In this document: positions 54,869 to 63,488 of the stretch, piece after piece
Layout: every line of letters begins with the position of its first letter
Numbering within the stretch: the first letter of the stretch is position 1
DNA from: an uncultured Paracoccaceae bacterium
Lineage (GTDB): Bacteria > Pseudomonadota > Alphaproteobacteria > Rhodobacterales > Rhodobacteraceae
Direction: 5' to 3'
NCBI GenBank assembly: GCA_938002605.1
Contig: CALLAF010000026.1
Span: 1 to 64,000 of the forward strand
Length of the DNA: 64,000 nt
Position numbers and translations under genes: made by a program
The notes under the pieces: model-generated
Seen by the model: only the letters and a program-made list of their open reading frames with translations
Databases searched by the model: none
Told to the model about the DNA's origin: nothing

Positions 54869-54921
54869 TTAAATCAAATTTAACATAGTTTAGTCATGAT
54901 TTCACTTAACAAAGTATTAAC
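54869..54921. promoter_or_regulatory. Two CtrA-type boxes (TTAA-N7-TTAAC)
   Basis: Box 1 is TTAA (54869-54872), seven bases, TTAAC (54880-54884). Box 2 is TTAA (54906-54909), seven bases, TTAAC (54917-54921). Both match the full CtrA consensus of alphaproteobacteria. A further TTAA follows at 54925. They lie between the divergent PAS gene (start 54813) and yicC (start 55001). The region is AT-rich, which raises the chance of random matches, but two perfect sites within 53 bases are notable. Confidence 0.55.
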
Positions 54922-55000
54922 AGGTTAATGCGCGCAGGCTTGCCCCACGGCGCCCTTCATCCCATAAGACCGGGATAGATTGTAATCGAGGCGATGACCC

Positions 55001-55891
55001 ATGACCTATTCAATGACAGCATTTGCGAGCAGGGTAGGCGCGCATGCCGGGGTGTCTTGGCAATGGGAAATGCGCGGGGTGAATGCGCGCGGCTATGATT
55101 TGCGGCTCCGCTTGCCAGACAGTATCGACGGGTTAGAGCCCGCACTGCGCAAAGCTGTGGGTGATGTGGTTGCGCGCGGCAATGTGACTGTAAATCTACG
55201 CCTGACGCGCGAAGAAACTGCAGGCCAATTGACATTGGACGAGCCAAGGCTTGATGCTGTGCTATCCGCGCTTGATGCAATCCAAGAACGCGCCTTTGCA
55301 AAAGGTGTCACATTGGGGCAGCCCACTGCGGCGGATGTTTTGAACCAACGGGGCGTGCTAGTCGCAGCGCAGGTGCAAGATGACGCCGCCGCACTTGCCA
55401 CCGCCATCCAAGCAGATATCGCACCGCTCTTGGCTGACTTTTGTGCCATGCGACGTGATGAAGGGACCTATTTACATGGTGTTGTCGATGGGCAGCTGAC
55501 CCAGATTACTACTCTCACTGACGCTGCTGAAAAAGCCGCAGCCGCGCGTTTGCCGCAGATTCGTGCCAACATGACTGCGGCCTTGCAGCGCATCACCGAA
55601 GATGCCGCCCTGATTGAAGAAGACCGTGTTGTCCAAGAACTGGCCGTTGTCGCGATGAAGGCGGATATCACCGAAGAAATTGACCGGCTCAAAGCACATG
55701 TGCAGGCCGCGCGCGAATTACTGGCGCAAGATGCCCCATCTGGCCGCAAGTTTGATTTTCTGGCGCAAGAATTTAACCGCGAGGCCAATACGCTTTGCGC
55801 GAAAGCACAGTCAACGGCGTTGACCGCGATTGGGCTTGACCTGAAAGCCGTGATCGACCAGATGCGCGAACAAATTCAAAACGTGGAGTAA
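55001..55891 (+). CDS. YicC-family endoribonuclease
   Basis: A 296-residue YicC protein. E. coli YicC has been described as an endoribonuclease that acts on small RNA. The family blocks are visible: SMTAFASRVG at the start, WEMRGVNARGYDLRLRLPD, then GNVTVNLRLTR, and at the C-terminus KFDFLAQEFNREANTLCAKAQ. The central helical region is rich in charged and alanine residues. It is placed three bases before gmk, the usual yicC-gmk order. Confidence 0.92.
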   Translation: MTYSMTAFASRVGAHAGVSWQWEMRGVNARGYDLRLRLPDSIDGLEPALRKAVGDVVARGNVTVNLRLTREETAGQLTLDEPRLDAVLSALDAIQERAFAKGVTLGQPTAADVLNQRGVLVAAQVQDDAAALATAIQADIAPLLADFCAMRRDEGTYLHGVVDGQLTQITTLTDAAEKAAAARLPQIRANMTAALQRITEDAALIEEDRVVQELAVVAMKADITEEIDRLKAHVQAARELLAQDAPSGRKFDFLAQEFNREANTLCAKAQSTALTAIGLDLKAVIDQMREQIQNVE

Positions 55892-55894
55892 CGC

Positions 55895-56533
55895 ATGTCC
55901 CGTCGTGGCCTATTGATTGTCCTCTCATCGCCCTCTGGGGCAGGTAAATCCACCTTAACGGCGCGGTTACGCAAATGGGACGACACATTGCGATTTTCGG
56001 TCTCTGCCACGACGCGCGAACCGCGCCCTGGTGAAGAGGATGGTAAAGACTACTACTTTGTTTCTGTTCTCGAGTTCCAAGATCAGGTCGCAAGCCATTA
56101 TATGCTTGAACATGCGCGGGTATTTGGCAATTACTACGGATCGCCCAAAGCCCCGGTACAGGCCGCGATTGAATCTGGCCGCGATGTTTTATTTGATATC
56201 GATTGGCAGGGCGCGCAGCAAATCAGCAATTCCGACCTGCAAGAACATGTTCTTTCGATCTTTATCTTGCCGCCGTCGATCACTGAATTGCATCGCCGCT
56301 TGGTTAGCCGTGGTCAAGATGCCGCCGACGTGATCGAACAGCGGATGCAAAAAAGCTGGGACGAGATCAGCCATTGGGATGGTTATGATTATGTCTTGGT
56401 GAACGATGATTTGGACGCAACAGAGGCAGAGCTGAAAACGATTATCAGCGCTGAACGCCTGCGCCGCGCGCAACAGCCCGATCTTGTGGATCATGTGCGC
56501 AAACTACAATCAGAATTTGGAGAGCGCACATGA
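55895..56533 (+). CDS. gmk: Guanylate kinase
   Basis: Gmk phosphorylates GMP to GDP. The 212-residue protein begins [19 protein letters not shown], with the P-loop at 12-20. It also has the GMP-binding segment [20 protein letters not shown] and [12 protein letters not shown]. It follows yicC after three bases and overlaps the next gene by ATGA. Together with guaA and hpt, three guanine nucleotide genes lie in this window at separate loci. Confidence 0.96.
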   Translation: MSRRGLLIVLSSPSGAGKSTLTARLRKWDDTLRFSVSATTREPRPGEEDGKDYYFVSVLEFQDQVASHYMLEHARVFGNYYGSPKAPVQAAIESGRDVLFDIDWQGAQQISNSDLQEHVLSIFILPPSITELHRRLVSRGQDAADVIEQRMQKSWDEISHWDGYDYVLVNDDLDATEAELKTIISAERLRRAQQPDLVDHVRKLQSEFGERT

Positions 56534-57051
56534 GCCTTTATGCACTTGGAGACGATCACCCCGAAGTGGCCGCAGATGCGTGGATCGCACCGGGCTGCCT
56601 CGTGATTGGCAAGGTGACAGTGGCTGCAAAGGCTTCGGTCTGGTTTGGCACGGTTCTGCGTGGCGACAACGAGCGGATCACCATTGGCGCAGGCAGCAAT
56701 GTGCAAGAAAATTGTGTGATGCATACTGATATGGGCTACCCGCTGACCATCGGGGCAGGCTGTACCATCGGCCACAAGGCGATGCTGCACGGATGCACAA
56801 TCGGCGCGGATAGTTTGATTGGCATGGGCGCGACAGTTTTGAATGGCGCGGTCATTGGCAAAGGCTGTTTGATCGGGGCCGGGGCATTAATCACCGAAGG
56901 CAAGGTTATCCCGGATGGATCATTGGTGATGGGGGCTCCGGGCAAGGTTGTGCGTACACTTGATACGGCCGCCCTTGCTGGTTTGCGGGCATCTGCCTTG
57001 CATTACCAAGAAAACGCCGCCCGATTTGCCCGCGATCTGAACCCGATCTAA
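56530..57051 (+). CDS. Gamma-carbonic-anhydrase-like hexapeptide protein
   Basis: A 173-residue left-handed beta-helix protein of the gamma carbonic anhydrase/PaaY/YrdA type. Hexapeptide repeats run from about residue 15 to 140 ([34 protein letters not shown]). Metal-binding histidines are seen in [10 protein letters not shown] and GHKAMLHGC. Many relatives are not proven carbonic anhydrases, so activity is uncertain. It overlaps gmk by ATGA, and its stop overlaps that of the convergent unknown gene. Confidence 0.9.
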   Translation: MSLYALGDDHPEVAADAWIAPGCLVIGKVTVAAKASVWFGTVLRGDNERITIGAGSNVQENCVMHTDMGYPLTIGAGCTIGHKAMLHGCTIGADSLIGMGATVLNGAVIGKGCLIGAGALITEGKVIPDGSLVMGAPGKVVRTLDTAALAGLRASALHYQENAARFARDLNPI

Positions 57052-57425
57052 ACTGGAACGACAAGGATATCGAACGATATGCTGGGCGCATGTTTCGAAA
57101 TCTCTTCGATGACACTTTCACGGTCAGGGAGCGGGTCTGAAATAGCGCAGTATCGTCCAGAAAAGGTTGAAGTCGCAAGGAATTGAGCAACCTCAAGCGC
57201 GTCGAACGTATCTGCAATGAGTGGCGAAAAAATCGTTTCCGGCGCGAAATTTGCAAGCGTTTCGGCGCAAATAGCGTCGATTGCGACAAACCGTAAGCCA
57301 TCCATTGGCGCCACATTCATGCCTTGTGCCTGCCAGCGTGCCACATCACCAATAACGATCGTTTTTGGCTTTGACGTGCGGTGAGGAAAATCGACAATCT
57401 GCGCCGCAGCATTGGAAGGATGCAT
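57048..57425 (-). CDS. Conserved-looking protein of unknown function
   Basis: A 125-residue soluble protein starting [20 protein letters not shown], with [20 protein letters not shown] and [18 protein letters not shown]. The pattern of short alternating strands and helices could be a response-regulator-like or Rossmann-like fold, but no motif supports a firm assignment. It is divergent from phoR and ends inside the gene upstream of it. The ATG at 57425 was chosen because an extension to 57515 would run into the phoR leader. Confidence 0.65.
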   Translation of the reverse strand: MHPSNAAAQIVDFPHRTSKPKTIVIGDVARWQAQGMNVAPMDGLRFVAIDAICAETLANFAPETIFSPLIADTFDALEVAQFLATSTFSGRYCAISDPLPDRESVIEEISKHAPSISFDILVVPV

Positions 57426-57543
57426 ATTTATCTCGGTACCTATCAATACATTTACACGCGTAAATATATTGCCCAATTTCAGGGTTGGCGCAATGTGTTT
57501 TTCGCGGTTACACATTCCTAAAACAGATTTGTGGATAAATTAC

Positions 57544-58572
57544 GTGGACTATCGACACATTGCCGACGTTATTGCGACCCTGCCCATGGCGGTGCTTGTG
57601 ATCGGACCCGAAGACCGTGTGCGCGCGGTGAATCCGGTGCTTGAAGGTATATTGGGCACTGAATTAGTTGGAAAACACTATATTTCTGCATTGCGCCAGC
57701 CCGCAGTTGTTGCCGCGATCACCACATTGCGTGGCGGAGGGGAGCCCAGCAATATCCGTTTTAGCAGCCGTGATGGCGCGAAAGATACAGTCTACCGCGT
57801 GGCGGTTTCGTCTGCAGGCCAAGATATTGTGTTAAGTTTCGAAGACCAAACCGCAGCAGAAGACGCAGGTAAAATGCGCCGCGATTTTGTTGCGAATGTC
57901 AGTCATGAACTGCGCACGCCGCTGACTGCATTGATGGGATTTATTGAAACCTTGGGCGGGGCTGCGCGCGATGACGCAAAGGCCCGTGACCGATTTTTGC
58001 AGATAATGGCGCATGAAGCATCGCGCATGACGCGGCTGGTTGATGACCTTTTGTCGCTTTCACGTGTCGAAGAAGACGAACGCGTGCGCCCTCGCGAACA
58101 TATTGATGTCACCGCGTTGCTTAGTTCGGTGATTAAGGGGCTGGAGCCACAGGCGTCTGCCGCGAATGTGTCGGTGACGCTGACAACATTGGGCGCGGGG
58201 GATATGGTGCCTGGCGATGCGGGGCAATTGGTGCAGGTTTTTACGAACCTAGTAGAAAATGCGATCAAATATGGCGCATCCGGTGAAAAGATCGATGTCA
58301 CTATACATGCGCAGGCAGAAGATTTGCGCCTGCGCGGCCCGGCGATACAGATATCAGTCGCGGATTACGGTGAAGGCATCGCAAATCATCACATCGCGCG
58401 GCTGACAGAACGGTTTTACCGGGTTGATAGCCACCGTTCGCGCGCTGTTGGCGGCACGGGGCTTGGGCTGGCGATTGTAAAACATATTGTCAATCGGCAC
58501 CGTGGGCGGCTTTTGATTGAAAGCGACGTCGGCAAGGGCACGACCTTTTCAGTTTTTTTGCCAATTTCTTAG
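57544..58572 (+). CDS. phoR: Phosphate regulon sensor kinase PhoR
   Basis: PhoR senses phosphate status through the Pst complex and PhoU and controls PhoB. The chain (342 residues from the GTG at 57544) has a PAS-like domain (about 10-100; VLVIGPEDRVRAVNPVLEG), the phosphoacceptor histidine in NVSHELRTPLTALMG (H121), then an N box (NLVENAIKYG), a G1 box (DYGEGI) and GTGLGLAIVKHIV. No strong membrane helix is seen, unlike E. coli PhoR. The start is uncertain: ATG 57493, with AGGG upstream, is an alternative. It lies directly before the Pho box and pstS. Confidence 0.9.
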   Translation: MDYRHIADVIATLPMAVLVIGPEDRVRAVNPVLEGILGTELVGKHYISALRQPAVVAAITTLRGGGEPSNIRFSSRDGAKDTVYRVAVSSAGQDIVLSFEDQTAAEDAGKMRRDFVANVSHELRTPLTALMGFIETLGGAARDDAKARDRFLQIMAHEASRMTRLVDDLLSLSRVEEDERVRPREHIDVTALLSSVIKGLEPQASAANVSVTLTTLGAGDMVPGDAGQLVQVFTNLVENAIKYGASGEKIDVTIHAQAEDLRLRGPAIQISVADYGEGIANHHIARLTERFYRVDSHRSRAVGGTGLGLAIVKHIVNRHRGRLLIESDVGKGTTFSVFLPIS

Positions 58573-58573
58573 G

Positions 58574-58606
58574 CTGTCATAAAAGATTTACATAAGTGTC
58601 ACAAAA
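58574..58606 (+). promoter_or_regulatory. Pho box of three 11-bp direct repeats
   Basis: Three tandem units fit the PhoB half-site pattern (CTGTCAT plus four A/T bases): CTGTCATAAAA (58574-58584), GATTTACATAA (58585-58595) and GTGTCACAAAA (58596-58606). They begin one base after the phoR stop and lie 81 bases before the pstS ATG. This predicts PhoB-dependent induction of pstSCAB-phoU under phosphate limitation. Confidence 0.82.
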
Positions 58607-58687
58607 GCTTTGAAGCCGGGCCCTAGACGGGCCGGGATGACCACGCGACCCGCGCGTGGTCGATGTTTGACTGACTGGAGTGATTTG

Positions 58688-59716
58688 ATGTCGATCATGA
58701 AACTGACTGCGACAACCGCAGTACTTGCCGCACTTACCGCAACTTCTGCTACTGCACGTGACAACGTACAGGTTGCTGGTTCTTCAACTGTTTTGCCTTA
58801 CGCCTCTATCGTAGCCGAAGCATTTGGCGAAAACTTTGACTTCCCAACACCTGTTGTTGAATCTGGCGGTTCTTCTGCTGGTCTGAAGCGTTTCTGCGAA
58901 GGCGTTGGCGAAAACACCATCGACATCGCAAACTCTTCACGTCCGATCCGCGAAAGCGACATCGCGCTGTGCACAGAAAACGGTGTGAACGATATCATCG
59001 AAGTACGCATCGGTTATGACGGCATCGTTTTTGCGTCACAAATCGACGGCCCTGCGTTCACTGCCTTTGAGGCAAGCGACATCTTTAACGCACTTGGCGC
59101 AACTGTATTGGTTGACGGCGAAGTTGTTGCAAACCCTTACACACAGTGGTCCGAATTCAACGCTGAATTGCCAGCGGCTGACATTCTGGCGTTCATCCCG
59201 GGCACCAAGCACGGCACACGCGAAGTGTTCGAAGATAAGGTTCTGCTTCAGGGCTGTGAAGACACTGGCGCATTCGAAGCAATGATCGCTGGCGGCATGT
59301 CAGAAGACGACGCAGAAGACGCATGCATCGAAGTGCGCGGCAACGGTATCACAGTCGACATCGACGGTGACTACACAGAAACACTCGCACGTGTTGACAC
59401 AAACCCGAACGGTATCGGTGTCTTTGGTTTGGCATTCTACGAAAACAACACTGACTCGCTGAAAGTTGCGACAATCGGTGGTGTTGAGCCAAAAACAGAA
59501 ACCATCGCTTCTGGTGAATACCCTGTATCACGCCCATTGTTCTTCTTCATCAAGAAAGCACATATCGGCGTAATCCCAGGCCTGAAAGAATTCGCAGAAT
59601 TCTTCATCTCTGACGAAATCGCTGGTCCATCTGGCCCATTGTCTGCCTACGGTCTTGTTGCTGACCCTGAACTGTCAGACACCCAAGCGACTGTTGCAAA
59701 CGAAGACACTCTTTAA
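58688..59716 (+). CDS. pstS: Phosphate-binding protein PstS
   Basis: PstS is the periplasmic phosphate receptor of the high-affinity Pst importer. The 342-residue precursor has a signal peptide (MSIMKLTATTAVLAALTATS, cleavage near TATA). Phosphate-site motifs are VAGSSTVLPYA, VESGGSSAGLKRFCEG and IPGTKHGTREVFE. The acidic mature protein is rich in Asp and Glu, typical of marine species. The ATG at 58688 has GGAG upstream. Codon choice (GCA, AAC, CGT and TTC-rich) looks more biased than the neighbours, as for a highly expressed gene. Confidence 0.96.
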   Translation: MSIMKLTATTAVLAALTATSATARDNVQVAGSSTVLPYASIVAEAFGENFDFPTPVVESGGSSAGLKRFCEGVGENTIDIANSSRPIRESDIALCTENGVNDIIEVRIGYDGIVFASQIDGPAFTAFEASDIFNALGATVLVDGEVVANPYTQWSEFNAELPAADILAFIPGTKHGTREVFEDKVLLQGCEDTGAFEAMIAGGMSEDDAEDACIEVRGNGITVDIDGDYTETLARVDTNPNGIGVFGLAFYENNTDSLKVATIGGVEPKTETIASGEYPVSRPLFFFIKKAHIGVIPGLKEFAEFFISDEIAGPSGPLSAYGLVADPELSDTQATVANEDTL

Positions 59717-59733
59717 TCAGAGTATGACGTTTC

Positions 59734-59757
59734 GGGGCACCCCATCAGGGGTGCCCC
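59734..59757 (+). terminator. Hairpin (attenuator) between pstS and pstC
   Basis: GGGGCACCCC (59734-59743) and GGGGTGCCCC (59748-59757) form a perfect 10-bp stem with an ATCA loop, followed by ATCTTTGCTTTT. It lies 17 bases after pstS and 73 bases before pstC. The imperfect T-tract suggests partial termination or 3'-end protection, giving more PstS than permease. Confidence 0.8.
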
Positions 59758-59830
59758 ATCTTTGCTTTTGGTACCGCACCGAAACGTGCTGTGCCAAACG
59801 GATTAACAACCTAAAAGGGGTTGCGCTGCC

Positions 59831-61312
59831 ATGTCGGCAATTTGGATCATCGCGGTCATTTTTGTGATCGCAATCGCAGGTTACTTCTTAGCACGTGGGC
59901 GCGCGCTCGCTTCTGCAGGTTCTGACCCGCGAAAAATGCACTCGCTGCCTGTTTATTATGGAACCAACGCAGCGATGGCTGCTGCGGGGCCCGCATTGCT
60001 TATTCTTTTGGCTTGGTTGATTGCCCAGCCTTTGCTGATCAACAATTCATTAACGCAGTATCTGCCCACTGAGATCAGGGGGGACGCGGGCGAAACATCG
60101 CTCGCGATGGCCGATGTAAACCGGATCGCAGATGGGCTTGACCTCGCGGTCGCCCAAGGCGCGATGACGGTTGAGGAGGCTAGAAATCTCTCAGTCGAGA
60201 CAACAGATATCCGCGCAGAGCTGGCTGCCGTTGGTGTCGCACTTGGGTCTGATGTTGATGCCGCGACGTTGGCGCTTGCACAGCGTTACCGTGGCGCGAC
60301 CGCATTGGGCGATATATTAAAAGCGGTTGTTGTGATCGGGCTTTCATTGGTTGGGGCAGGGATTGCCTATGCCATGACCAACAAAGATTTCCGCGCCCGC
60401 CGCTATGTTGAAAGCGCGGTGAAATTGATTTTGATTGCGGCTGCATCGGTTGCGATTTTGACAACCGTGGGCATCGTACTATCACTGGTGTTTAACACGA
60501 TCGAATTCTTCCGGGCCTTTCCCGCGGCTGATTTCTTTTTCGGCACACGCTGGGAACCTAGCTTCTCTGGTCGTGGCGGGAATTCGGATCTAGGTTTCTT
60601 GCCGCTGATCTGGGGCACGCTGTTTATCTCGCTTATCGCGTTGATTGTGGCCGTGCCGATCGGGCTTTTCGCAGCGATCTACCTGTCAGAATACGCATCA
60701 CCACGCGTACGCTCTATTGCCAAACCTATGATCGAAGTTCTCGCTGGGGTGCCAACGATTGTCTACGGTCTGTTCGCACTTCTTACAGTGGGTCCACTTT
60801 TGCTAAGCGCCTTTGGCGCAAACGGATCGTTCCATCTTGGATGGATGTCAGGCGGAACCGCGGCGATGACCGCAGGGTTGGTCATGGGCTTTATGCTGAT
60901 CCCATTCGTGTCTTCGCTGTCAGACGACATCATCAATTCAGTGCCGCAAGCAATGCGTGACGGTTCACTTGGGCTTGGGGCGACCCAGTCAGAAACTGTC
61001 CGTCAGGTGATTTTGCCTGCGGCCTTGCCTGGGATTGTTGGTGCGGTCTTGCTTGCCGCGTCGCGGGCCATTGGTGAAACCATGATTGTCGTGATGGGGG
61101 CAGGTGCTGCCGCCAGCCTTTCTATGAACCCCTTTGACGCGATGACAACCGTGACCGCCAAAATCGTCAGCCAGCTGACAGGTGACGGTGAATTTAACAG
61201 CCCCGAAACGCTGGTAGCCTTTGCACTGGGCATGACGCTCTTTGTGATCACCTTGGCGCTAAACATCCTCGCACTTTATATCGTTCGCAAATACCGGGAA
61301 CAGTACGAATGA
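59831..61312 (+). CDS. pstC: Phosphate ABC permease PstC
   Basis: PstC is one of two Pst membrane subunits. The 493-residue protein is longer than E. coli PstC (319). It has an extra N-terminal part with two or three hydrophobic helices and a charged insert (about 80-165), a form common in alphaproteobacteria. The core permease shows WGTLFISLIALIVAVPIGLF, YASPRVRSIAKPMIEVLAGV and the ATPase-contact loop SLGLGATQSETVRQVILPAA. The ATG at 59831 has AAGGGG upstream. It overlaps pstA by ATGA. Confidence 0.94.
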   Translation: MSAIWIIAVIFVIAIAGYFLARGRALASAGSDPRKMHSLPVYYGTNAAMAAAGPALLILLAWLIAQPLLINNSLTQYLPTEIRGDAGETSLAMADVNRIADGLDLAVAQGAMTVEEARNLSVETTDIRAELAAVGVALGSDVDAATLALAQRYRGATALGDILKAVVVIGLSLVGAGIAYAMTNKDFRARRYVESAVKLILIAAASVAILTTVGIVLSLVFNTIEFFRAFPAADFFFGTRWEPSFSGRGGNSDLGFLPLIWGTLFISLIALIVAVPIGLFAAIYLSEYASPRVRSIAKPMIEVLAGVPTIVYGLFALLTVGPLLLSAFGANGSFHLGWMSGGTAAMTAGLVMGFMLIPFVSSLSDDIINSVPQAMRDGSLGLGATQSETVRQVILPAALPGIVGAVLLAASRAIGETMIVVMGAGAAASLSMNPFDAMTTVTAKIVSQLTGDGEFNSPETLVAFALGMTLFVITLALNILALYIVRKYREQYE

Positions 61313-62664
61313 CCCTTGAGACTGCCGATATCACCCCTCCAGCCACACCAAGTGGCAAGGGTAAATCACTGCTGGCGCAGGACACCCGGACCAAGAAACG
61401 CAATGCTGCCGAAACACGGTTTAAAGCTTACGGCATCGCCGCGCTTGCCTTTAGTATCTTGTTTCTGGCGATGTTGTTGTTCGCAATTGTCCGCAACGGG
61501 GTGCCTGCGTTTACACAAACCTTTGTGACCATCGAAGTTGAACTGCCCGCAGATGTCTTGGACAAGAACGGCAACCGCGACATTGATGACATCAAAAAAG
61601 TGTCGACCTTTGGGTACAACCCCCTGATCCAAGATGCGCTAGTCGCGGCAACGGCTGACATTGAAACCGACGTGGCTGATGGTGATCTGAAAAAGATGCT
61701 GTCATCTTCAGCGGGTGCCACTGTGCGCAACGCGGTGATCGCAAACCCCGATTTGATCGGGCAAACGGTTGAGTTCGAAGTCTTGGCCTCGTCACGTGTA
61801 GACGGCTATATGAAAGGCCGCGTTGAGCGCGAAGATCTGGAACGTGACCGCAATCTTGATGCCGCACATTTGGATATTGTTGATGCGCTTTCACAAACTG
61901 GGGGCGTGACACGCAAATTCAACTGGGACTTCATTCTTGGTGCTGATGCCTCTGAAAGCCGACCAGAACAGGCTGGCATGGGGGTCGCGATGCTGGGATC
62001 TGTGTTTATGATGCTGGTTGTGTTGTTGCTGTCTTTGCCAATTGGTGTGGCTGCATCAATCTACCTTGAGGAATTTGCACCGCAAAACTGGATCACCGAC
62101 CTGATCGAAGTGAACATTTCAAACCTCGCCGCCGTGCCATCCATTGTGTTTGGTATCCTTGGCTTGGCCGTGTTCATCCAGTTTGCGCATTTGCCGCAAT
62201 CGGCACCGTTGGTTGGTGGTCTGACGCTGACGCTGATGACGTTGCCAACAATCGTGATTTCAACACGGGCGTCATTGAAAGCCGTGCCACCGTCGATCCG
62301 CTCTGCGGCATTGGGGGTCGGGGCGTCGGAAATGCAGACGGTGTTCCACCACGTATTGCCCTTGGCGATGCCCGGCATCTTGACCGGAACCATCATTGGT
62401 CTTGCCCAAGCTTTGGGTGAAACCGCACCGCTCCTTTTGATCGGGATGGTTGGTTACATCGCTTCCAACTATCCAGATGGGATTGCTTCGGGGTTCCTTG
62501 ATCCAAACTCGGCTATGCCCGCCCAAATTTTCGAATGGGCCAAACGCGCCGACCCTGCGTATTACGAGCGCGCTTGGGGCGGTATCATCATCCTGTTAGT
62601 GTTCCTCATGACGATGAACATCATAGCGATCATTTTGCGCCGCCGCTTTGAGCGCCGGTGGTAG
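61309..62664 (+). CDS. pstA: Phosphate ABC permease PstA, extended form
   Basis: PstA is the second Pst membrane subunit. The 451-residue protein has an N-terminal DUF3333-like extension (about 30-215; one membrane helix near 40-62 and a periplasmic part with [20 protein letters not shown]) before the core permease. The core has [39 protein letters not shown] and the contact loop [20 protein letters not shown]. It is coupled to pstC (ATGA), and pstB follows after eight bases. Confidence 0.94.
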   Translation: MTLETADITPPATPSGKGKSLLAQDTRTKKRNAAETRFKAYGIAALAFSILFLAMLLFAIVRNGVPAFTQTFVTIEVELPADVLDKNGNRDIDDIKKVSTFGYNPLIQDALVAATADIETDVADGDLKKMLSSSAGATVRNAVIANPDLIGQTVEFEVLASSRVDGYMKGRVEREDLERDRNLDAAHLDIVDALSQTGGVTRKFNWDFILGADASESRPEQAGMGVAMLGSVFMMLVVLLLSLPIGVAASIYLEEFAPQNWITDLIEVNISNLAAVPSIVFGILGLAVFIQFAHLPQSAPLVGGLTLTLMTLPTIVISTRASLKAVPPSIRSAALGVGASEMQTVFHHVLPLAMPGILTGTIIGLAQALGETAPLLLIGMVGYIASNYPDGIASGFLDPNSAMPAQIFEWAKRADPAYYERAWGGIIILLVFLMTMNIIAIILRRRFERRW

Positions 62665-62672
62665 GAGAGATC

Positions 62673-63476
62673 ATGTTAGACGATAAATATCACGCAGATC
62701 GGGCAGTAGGCACCATGCAAGACAAAAAGATTACAGCAAAAAACGTCCAAGTGTTCTATGGCGACACCCATGCGATTAAAGACGTGAACGTAGATATCGC
62801 GGATAAAACAGTCACCGCTTTTATTGGCCCCTCTGGCTGCGGTAAATCGACTTTCCTACGGTGCCTGAACCGGATGAACGACACGATCGATATCTGCCGC
62901 GTCGAAGGCGATATTTTGATCGATGATGAAGATATCTATGATCCGCGGGTCGATCCGGTACAACTACGCGCCAAGGTGGGTATGGTTTTCCAAAAACCAA
63001 ACCCGTTCCCAAAGTCGATCTACGACAATGTGGCTTACGGTCCCAAAATCCACGGGCTGGCAAAAACCAAGGCTGACCTTGACGAAATCGTCGAAAGCTC
63101 GCTGCGCAAAGCAGCACTTTGGAACGAAGCCAAGGACCGTTTGCACCAGCCAGGCACCGGCATGTCAGGCGGACAACAGCAACGTTTGTGTATTGCGCGT
63201 GCGATCGCAACAGCGCCTGAAATCTTGCTGATGGATGAGCCATGCTCTGCGCTTGACCCGATTGCCACCGCGCAAGTCGAAGAATTGATTGATGAATTGC
63301 GTCAAAGCTTTTCGGTTGTCATCGTGACCCACTCAATGCAGCAGGCCGCGCGTGTTAGCCAGAAAACAGCGTTTTTCCACCTCGGGAACCTTGTTGAATT
63401 TGATGACACTGACAAAATTTTCACCAACCCCCAAGACCCCCGCACGGAAAGCTATATTTCCGGCCGGATCGGGTAA
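62673..63476 (+). CDS. pstB: Phosphate ABC transporter ATPase PstB
   Basis: PstB powers phosphate uptake. The 267-residue protein has Walker [10 protein letters not shown] (52-60), the Q-loop in [20 protein letters not shown], the signature [18 protein letters not shown] and Walker [14 protein letters not shown]. The cysteine in DEPCSALDP is usual for PstB. The ATG at 62673 has AGGAGAG upstream; an in-frame GTG at 62658 overlaps the pstA 3' end and is less likely. It is followed after 12 bases by phoU. Confidence 0.96.
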   Translation: MLDDKYHADRAVGTMQDKKITAKNVQVFYGDTHAIKDVNVDIADKTVTAFIGPSGCGKSTFLRCLNRMNDTIDICRVEGDILIDDEDIYDPRVDPVQLRAKVGMVFQKPNPFPKSIYDNVAYGPKIHGLAKTKADLDEIVESSLRKAALWNEAKDRLHQPGTGMSGGQQQRLCIARAIATAPEILLMDEPCSALDPIATAQVEELIDELRQSFSVVIVTHSMQQAARVSQKTAFFHLGNLVEFDDTDKIFTNPQDPRTESYISGRIG

Positions 63477-63488
63477 GGAGCCCAACAG

